A DNA stretch of 64,000 nt from Talinum fruticosum (taxonomy: Eukaryota; Streptophyta; Magnoliopsida; Caryophyllales; Talinaceae), in assembly GCA_021018815.1 (NCBI GenBank), contig JAITYX010000017.1:1-64000 (forward strand), in the 5' to 3' direction. The notes beneath the pieces were generated by a model. It was given only the letters and a program-made list of their open reading frames with translations. It searched no databases and was not told the DNA's origin. How positions within the stretch are numbered: the stretch's first letter is position 1; every line of letters starts with the position of its first letter. The position numbers and the translations under genes are program-made. Below, one piece after another: positions 56,641 to 64,000 of the stretch.

Positions 56641-58900
56641 CTCCACTTCGGGCTCGTCGGCTATGGAGGTGAGATGCGGTGACGAGATCGAAAAGAAATC
56701 ATTTGATGATCTCCTTAAATGATTCATCACAAATCTATGGTTCGTATTCACTGAGCATCTCTCTCTATCTCTCTCTTTAACTTTTTCTCGCTCTGTCATC
56801 TTGATTATGCATCATCAACGAAGGACCTATGGAGGGAGTGCAGATGAAGTACATTCATTTCAGTGCGCTCTTTAATCCAAGTTTGCCTTCGAATACTCAA
56901 TTTCTTGAAAACAGATTGCCGGCGCCGATCGCCTCCGTTTCGGCGCCGTCTCATTATTTTCATACATTTTTTCCATTTTTCTCAATTTTACACAAATTAT
57001 TTTCATGAATATATATTTTTATGCCTAATATTGCAAGTCCGGCGATGGCATCAATTACTTCAGTGCTTCGTTGGATCTATCGTTAGGCAATATTAAATTT
57101 GCAGTATATATAAATTTGTTATATGTATTGATCTTCCTTTAGCTCCGAATATTCTTCTTTCTTTTAGGAATTTTCGGTGACAAGGTTGATACATTTTTGT
57201 ATTTATATTTATTTTGTAATTTATTGGAGGAATTAGATTTTTGTTTAGTGCGTGAAATAGATGATGAATCAGATCAGACGGATTCCCACTGATTTTTTCA
57301 CATTTTATGTGAAAATGATTATAAAACTATCTACTTCTGATAATTCATGCTCTTCAATCTAATTTCTCCCATTTAATTATTTTTAGTTTGATATTTTGTT
57401 TTGAAAAATGGCCGGTGATGTTACTAAAATATTTGCTACTCTTGATGGGAAAAATCCCATTTGATGATTTCTAACCACCAAGATCTCTGAGGCCGATTGT
57501 TGATTAATTGTCCATGTTTTAGTTCGGATTTTGAATTAGAATATGTGGTTTAGGTTTAATTAGTGTTGTAATTAGCGAAGGTCCCAGCAGGGAGGTGAGA
57601 ACTCTTGAATGATACCTCTCTAACACAAAATTTCAATCCTTCGCAGATGGATCGCCGAATTAACGGATGCCCAAATAATTTTTGATATTTGGATCATCTT
57701 GGAACCCTCGGCCAAATTTTCCCTAAACTTCTTTATCTGCGTTTTCAGTTTTGGTTTTGAAAGTGGCTAATATTTTTGGACAATTTGTGACTCTGATGGA
57801 CGAATGGAAACTAATATTTTTGGACAATTTTTGACCAACGTAATTAAATAGTGCAACTATACGAATTATTAATTGATGAACATAAAATTAAAAAATTTGA
57901 GGAATTGGAAACATAATGATTCACCAAATTAATTTGTGTTTGATGAAAAGCTGAAAAATACAATCATGAATCATCAGGGAAATTCTAACAACAAATAAAT
58001 AGTCAAGAGTTATAAATTCATTTTGGGCAGACCTTATTAAAAATTCGTGCATTTTACTTTTTAACGGACCAGAGGACATTTGGGTTCCGATATGATTTTT
58101 TCCAAACAAGTAATGATAGAAAAGAAAGTAGAAATCTATTTCAGTGCCAAATTCAAGAGTTATATACAGTAATCAACCTGGTGATTAGCCAGTTTACAAT
58201 ACAACCACAATGATGATAACAAATCCAACAGCTTTTAAGCAGTGTGGAAGTCAAGGAAAGTTGTTTTCTTCTCAAACTAAAATTCTTAAACAGTACAAAG
58301 ATGTATAATTAATTACAAGGCATTCCAACATGTCATGTACTAATGTACGCTCCAGGATCAACTAGTTTGCTCCCACCATATTCTTTGTCGACCATAATGG
58401 TCACTATTTTGTAACAGTCTGTTCCGTTAGCAAGATCTTCGAGTACCATCATGCCACACAGTATTCACCATTAGCCATTTAGTTGACGGCAATTGAGGTG
58501 TTACATGACCAAATCCAGAGTCCACCTGGTGCGTTGCAGTAGGCTAACACAATGCCATTTGCTGTCAAGAAACACAGATTTCCCAGTGAATCACTCAGTT
58601 GGAAGTACTTGACCTAATTGCATCACCAAGAGGTAAAAGATGAATATACCTTCCCAGCTACCACTTAGCCATACCAGCAAACAACCACCAGAGTAGCACG
58701 GATCACCGAATTTGGTCTTTGGGAGATGCCGATAAATGCAGCCTTAAACCTCAAAAAAGCAGAGACTTGGTCTTTGACACACATCAATATAAGCATCTGG
58801 GAAAAATGTACCAGCAAGCCACGCGGGGCAAAGCCTCATCATGGTCACCGGGACGTGCAACTGTTGTAACTTGTGAGTTTGAATTCAATGCAATTTATTT
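56640..58900. other. Region without a recognised gene
   Basis: AT-rich, with no clear exon. Minus-strand 58330-58470 has a short open frame (LANGTDCYKIVTIMVDKEYG) that reads like protein but has no support; it could be the 3' part of a transcript from the minus-strand gene nearby. Confidence 0.4.
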
Positions 58901-58910
58901 CCAGGTATTA

Positions 58911-59375
58911 TCATTCACGTCGGACAAGGTATGATGCCCAAATCTCATCTGATGGCGGCGGCGCCTGAACCCAGTGGCCTGGAATTCGACTGCACCAAAA
59001 CGGCTTTGCAAGTCAGGATGAAGCACACACAATAACCCCCCAACAAAAAAAATAAAAAATAAAAATTGGGATGGTGTACAAGGATGGTAGATTGCTGATT
59101 GTGTTCTAAGCTAGTAAGGTTAAGAACTTCGGACATTAGTAAGACTCATTCATTTGCAGCATTCAGATGCAAGTTTTCATTTATAGAATGCATTCTTTCA
59201 GGAGCATATTGGAAGGATTCATCAAACTTTGGATATTCAGCGGGTTTGCCTTAGTCAACTTCATAAATAATAATAATAATGAAGTGTATCAAGAAAAATA
59301 AAGCTATAAATATAAGAAGTAAGGTAATTCCCACCTTCCTCCAGGTCTTATATAAGCATCCCATGTTCTCCGAAC
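58911..59375 (-). CDS. Unrecognised gene, last two exons only
   Basis: Two exons on the minus strand, 59375-59335 and 58989-58911, joined by a good GT-AG intron (GGAAG|GTGGGA and GGTGCAG|TCG). The joined reading is VRRTWDAYIRPGG then SRIPGHWVQAPPPSDEIW and a few residues to a stop at 58911. The aromatic, proline and SDEIW content looks like the conserved tail of a real protein, but I do not recognise the family. A good acceptor (CGACTTGCAG) precedes the first exon, so more exons must lie further upstream, in or beyond the repeat array. The array may thus sit in an intron, or may have cut the gene. Confidence 0.4.
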
Positions 59376-59444
59376 CTGCAAGTCGATTTGGAATAACAAT
59401 GTCAAATATCTCAAATCAAGTTATCCTACACATTATAAATTATT

Positions 59445-62400
59445 TATAGAGATAATTGGAACATCTTGAGAGGTTTGAGAGGTGGAATGATCACATCTTC
59501 TCAAGACCCCAAACTGAAGGCTATTATAAATGATTCTCAGGACTAGTACAAAAATATTCTCAAAAGGCTAAAATTTTACATATGGTTACTATTCACAATC
59601 CTGTTGAACCCCAAAACCTTCTATGATATTTAATATCCATTCTAGATATTTTAGAGGACATGAAATGGCAAATTAAATAATTGCTTCTATAGCATTCGGA
59701 AGAAATGCATCAAAATCCAAAAGATGGAGAGAATTAAGCAGTTAACATATTGAAATGATTTGGAGCTATATTCAGAACCACCTAAAGCTCTTGGAGAGGT
59801 TATCTAGGCCACAGCCACTCAGGATACCCCAAAATAAAGAATATTATACAATTTATAGGATTGCGGGAGCAATGTGTGCAAAGGTTCCCAAGGGTAACTA
59901 TTAGCTCCAATCGAACTCTAAAGAATATTCTATGATGTTTTATGCCCATTCTAGATAGTTTAGAGCATATTATAGGCTACAATAAATATCTGTTTCTATG
60001 GTGATCTGAAATCACGCTTTGAACAAAAAACATAGTGAGAACGGAGTCATTACACATTCTAAATTATTTAGAGTGATATTTAAAAGAAATTAATGCCCAA
60101 AACCTCTAAGGGCCTCCAAAATGAAGGCTATTACACAATTTTCAGAAATATATTATTTGATCCCACTGAATCCTCAGAAAGTTGTAGACAATATGCCACA
60201 ACAAATGCCCATGCTTCAAAATCTGGAAGATGGTGAGAATGAAGCCATTGACACATTGAAATAGTTTGGAGGAATATTTAATACATCCTCATAGGTTTCA
60301 AAGGTAGCATCACTACAGCCTCTCAAGACCCCAAAGCTCTAGATAGTGAACACTACATCCCAATGATGACTACTCTGACCTATCAAAATCTCTTAAATCT
60401 TCTACAATGTTTTATGCCCTAGATAATTCAGAGGATACTATATGCCACAATAAACAGCCATTTCACCTAAAAGGTTTTAGATGTGAGATGACCACGACAA
60501 CTCAAAAACGCCAAAAATGAAGGCTATAGACATAATTTTTGGGATTATTGGAAAAATGTTCAAAAGGTTTCAAATGGATACTGTTCGCTCCTGTTGAATC
60601 CTCAAGATGTTTTATGATGTATAGATATTTAATGTCCATTTTTATAGTTTATAGGATACTGTAAGCCAAAACAAATGTCCATTTATGGCATTCAAAAATA
60701 ATGTTTTGATATGACAATTATGGTGAGAATGAAGTCATTAAACCCATTGAAATTATTTAGAAGGATGTTTAAGACATCCTAAAAGGTGATGGAGATGAAG
60801 ATAAACGGAACAAAGCGTAAAATAAGGAGATTCGAGAATAATCTCGGATATGGAAAATTAGTGTATTTTAATGATATTTTTATGTTAATTTCGTATAGGG
60901 TATTTTAGAAGAGTCAAAATAAAGATATTTAGTAGTATTTTATCAAGATTTAGTTTCCTAGTTCACTAGGATAATATTAGGTTTCCTAATATTAGTTAAT
61001 CTCTTAATTATATAAACCCCTTTATGTAACTGGAGAATTCAGACTATGAATAAGAATTGATATTGAGTTTTACATTTCTCTATGTGAGATTGATTGGTCC
61101 TATGTGAGTCACCCCTTCCCGTAGGAATTGCTCTCGAGTGTCCTACATTTATCCCATTGTAGGAACTACTCTCGGAGCGTCCTACATCAAGAGGTCTTGG
61201 AGATATAACGGCCATGGGCTTTTAGGACCCCCAACATGAAGGCTATTATACACTATTACACAGACTACTAGGAAAATATTGAAAGGTTTCCAAATCATAA
61301 ATAAAGCTTATAGAAACATCAAAAATCATAATATTCCATAGTACTTTTATCACAATTGAAGACAACTTCTAGGATGCAATGTGCCACACCAAATGTTCAT
61401 TTGATGGCGATTTAAACCCAGAAATAATGTTATTAAAAGGGATAGTGAGAATGGAGACTTTATACCCCATTTAAATTATTAAAAGGGGTATTTAGAACAT
61501 ACAAAAAGGTTTTGCTCTTAGAATAGCCACTTGCTTTGTGAAGGACACAGCTATTGCGCTCAATTCGGAATCATTGGAAAAAAAAACATTCGGAGAGTTT
61601 TCAAACGGTGCCTATTCCCTCCATTGAATCATCAAAATGTTCAATGTCCGCTGTCGAAATAGAGGAGAATACTATACGCCAAAATAAATGTCCATTTTGT
61701 GGCATATAGAAATCATGCATCAAAATTCAAAGACGGTGAGAATGAAGTCATTAACCTATCTGAAATTATTTACAGAGAATTTAGAACATCTAAGTGATTT
61801 TGGAGGTACAATGGCCACAACTTGTTGGGAACCAAACCAAAGGCTATTATACACCATTTTCAAGATTACTAGCAAAATGCACAAAAAGTTCCCAAATGCT
61901 AACTATTCGCTCCTATCAAACCCCAAAAATGTTCCATGACATTGTATGTGCATTGTACACAAGTGAAGATGATGCTAAAGACCACACGAAATGTCCATTT
62001 GTTTGCCACTCAGAAATTTGCTTTGAAATCCAAAAGATGGTGACAATAAAACCATCATACACAAAAATATTTCCCTTTTAATGGCATTCGGAAAAGTGCT
62101 TCAAAGTCCAAATGGTTTCTAGAATGAGGTCGTTAACCCTATTGAAATTAGTTTGAGGGATATACAGAACACCCTTAAGTCCCTCGAGAGGTAGAGTGGT
62201 GCCTATACCCTCCTATTGAATTCTCAAAATGTTCATTGTCCGCAGTAGAAAGCCAGTAGAATGCTATACGCCACAATAAATGTCCATTTTATGGCATATA
62301 GAAAGCATGCATCAAAAGTCAAATATGGCGAGAATGAATTCGAGGACCCAAACCAAAGGCTATTATACACCATTTAGAACATCCAAAATGATTTTGGAGG

Positions 62401-64000
62401 TACAATGGACACAACTTCTCGGGAACCCAAACGAAAGACTATTATACACCATTTTAAAGAATTACTAGCAAAATGAAAAAAAGTTCCCAAATGCTGCCTG
62501 TTCTTTCCTATCAAACCCCAAGAATGTTCCATGACAATGTATGTGCATTGTACACAAGTGAAGTTGATCCTAAATGCCACACAAAATGTCCATTTGTTTG
62601 GAACTCAGAAATTTGCTTCAAAATACAAAAGATGATGAGAATGAAACCATCATAAACAAAAATATTTCCCTTTTTATGGCATTTGGGAAAGTGCTCCAAA
62701 GCCCAAAAGGTTTCTAGAATGAGGTCGTTAACACCATTGAAATTCGTTTGAGGGATATACAGGACAGCCTTAAGTGCCTCGGAGGTAGAGTGGTGCCTAT
62801 ACCCTTCGACTGAATCCTCAAAATGTCCTCAAAATGTTCATTATCTGCAGTAGAAACCCAGGAGAATACTATACGCCACAATAAATGTCCATTTCGTTGC
62901 ATATAGAAAGCATGCATCCAAAGTAAAAGATGGCGAGAACGAAATCAAGAACCCAAACCAAAGGCTATTATACACCACTTAGAACATCCTAAATGATTTT
63001 GGAGGTACAAGGCTATTATACACCATTTTAAAGATTACTTGCAAAATGCAAAAAAGTTCCCAAATGCTGACTATTCGCTCCTATCAAACCCCAGATATGT
63101 TCCATGACATTGTATGTGCATTGTACACAAGTGAAGATGATCCTAAAGGCCACAAAAATGTCCATTTGCTTCGCACTCAGACATTTGCTCAAAAATAAAA
63201 CAGATGGTGTGAATAAACCACCATACACAAAAATATTTCCTTTTATGGCATTTGGAAAAGTGCTTGAACACCCTTAAGTGCCTCAGAGGTAGAGTGGTGC
63301 CTACATCCTCCTATTGAATCCTTAAAATGGTCATTGTCGGCAGTAGAAACCCAGGAGAATACTATACACCACAATAAATGTCAATTTCGTGGCCTATAGA
63401 AGTATGCATCAAAAGTAAAAGATGGCGAGAATGAAGTCAAGAACCCAAACCAAAGGCTATTATACACCATTTAGAACATCCTAATGATTTTGGAAGTATA
63501 ATGGACACAACTTGTCGTGAACCCAAACCAAACGCTATTATACACCATTTTAAAGATTATTAGCAAAATGCAAAAAAAGTACCCAAATACGATTATTCGC
63601 TCCTATCAAACCCCAAATATGCTCCATGACATTGTATGTGCATTGTACACAAGTGAAGATGATCCTAAAGGCCACACAAAATGTCCATTTGTTTCGCACA
63701 CTCAGAAATTTGCTTCAAAATCGAAAAGATGGTGAAAATGAAACCATCATACACAAAAATATTTCCTTTTTTATGGCATTGCCATTGTCTTTTTGATCTT
63801 AGAAAGTGATCTTGGTGTTTTATTTCGGTGTTTTTGTGGTGTAAAATGCTCTTGAAATGATCTAGAGTGAGCCTTAAATAGCTAAGAACCACTTTTACGA
63901 TATTATTTCACAACTTTTCGAAAATTTCCCAAAAAGTGCAAAAACCGTGGATAATAGCCTTCATTTTTGGGTGTTGGAAGCACTTGACCACTATGCCTCT
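59445..64000. repeat. Degenerate tandem repeat array, monomer about 300 bp
   Basis: Monomers share blocks such as GAGAATGAAGTCATTAAC, GAAATTATTTAGAAGGAT, AGACCCCAAACTGAAGGCTA and ATGCCACAATAAATGTCC. The first block recurs near 60233, 60727, 61446 and 61738. From 61.7 kb a longer unit of about 520 to 600 bp has been copied: TGTATGTGCATTGTACACAA occurs near 61945, 62540, 63112 and 63636. The copies have many small indels and no lasting open frame. The last 50 bp (AATAGCCTTCATTTTTGGG) are in the opposite orientation, so the array turns over near the window end and continues beyond it. A solo LTR is inserted at 60787-61199. Confidence 0.8.
60787..61199. mobile_element. Solo LTR of a retrotransposon
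   Basis: A 413-bp insertion interrupting the tandem array. It has the short inverted ends TGATG and CATCA and near-identical 5-bp flanks (AAAGG and AGAGG). Inside are a TATA box (TTATATAAACCCC near 61009) and an AATAAGAATTGATATTGAG polyadenylation-like region, with two copies of TAGGAAYT-CTCTCG-GTCCTACA near the end. There is no internal coding region, so the rest of the element was lost by recombination. Confidence 0.65.

Noticed and set aside
57255..57300. Possible C/D box snoRNA: ATGATGA and CTGA closed by GTGAAA/TTTCAC
   Set aside because: The distance between the boxes is about 25 nt, too short for a plant C/D snoRNA; a similar pair near 57450 is also too short.
58330..58470. Minus-strand short frame with LANGTDCYKIVTIMVDKEYG
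   Set aside because: It is under 50 codons, follows a stop, and has no clear splice link to other exons; kept only as a remark.

Overview
The window is nuclear DNA of a flowering plant, most likely a eudicot. Genes are mosaic with GT-AG introns (two appear to be GC-AG). The protein families are plant-specific (WRKY factors, a P-class PPR protein, LEA2 proteins, a reticulon-B). There is a plant-type U1 snRNA gene with a USE promoter element and a nuclear tRNA-Ala. Intergenic DNA is AT-rich and full of MITE-like elements, and the 5' leaders carry CT microsatellites.

Layout. (1) 1-3.7 kb looks unlike the rest: balanced composition, no CpG depletion, no plant repeats and no gene I can name; it may be transferred DNA or an assembly contaminant, and it ends beside a nested inverted repeat at 3731-4093. 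(2) 4.5-8.8 kb (minus): a TRAIP-type RING E3 ligase. (3) 9.1-16.5 kb: gene-free DNA with MITEs. (4) 17.1-18.8 kb (plus): a WRKY22/27/29-type gene with an apparent frameshift. (5) 20.9-23.2 kb (minus): an intronless PPR gene. (6) 24.2-28.9 kb (minus): ketopantoate hydroxymethyltransferase (panB). (7) 30.5-35.7 kb (plus): a proline iminopeptidase-like hydrolase. (8) 36.9-38.0 kb (plus): a WRKY43-type gene. (9) 38.6-39.64 kb: a small snRNA cluster with an intact U1 gene, a decayed tandem U1-like copy and a U5-like gene on the other strand. (10) 42.5-43.7 kb: a LEA14-type gene. (11) 44.2-46.5 kb: two tandem secreted cystatin-like genes. (12) 46.87 kb: tRNA-Ala(AGC). (13) 47.3 kb: an NDR1/HIN1-like LEA2 gene. 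(14) 50.0 kb: a damaged ATL-type RING-H2 gene. (15) 53.3-55.2 kb: a reticulon-like B gene. (16) 56.3-57.1 kb: a housekeeping-style promoter with no recognisable coding region. (17) 58.9-59.4 kb (minus): the last two exons of an unrecognised gene. (18) 59.4-64 kb: a degenerate tandem array of monomers near 300 bp, carrying a solo LTR.

The protein genes have unrelated household, defence and stress roles and are not a pathway. Their order (PPR, panB, iminopeptidase, WRKY43-type, LEA14-type, NHL-type LEA2, ATL RING, reticulon) matches, from memory, the duplicated Arabidopsis blocks around At3g61520-At3g61560 and At2g46110-At2g46170, so this looks like a conserved ancestral block. The most unusual content is the snRNA cluster, the foreign-looking left end, the large repeat array, and a dispersed family of arrays with a period near 10 bp built on TTACAACTNC.
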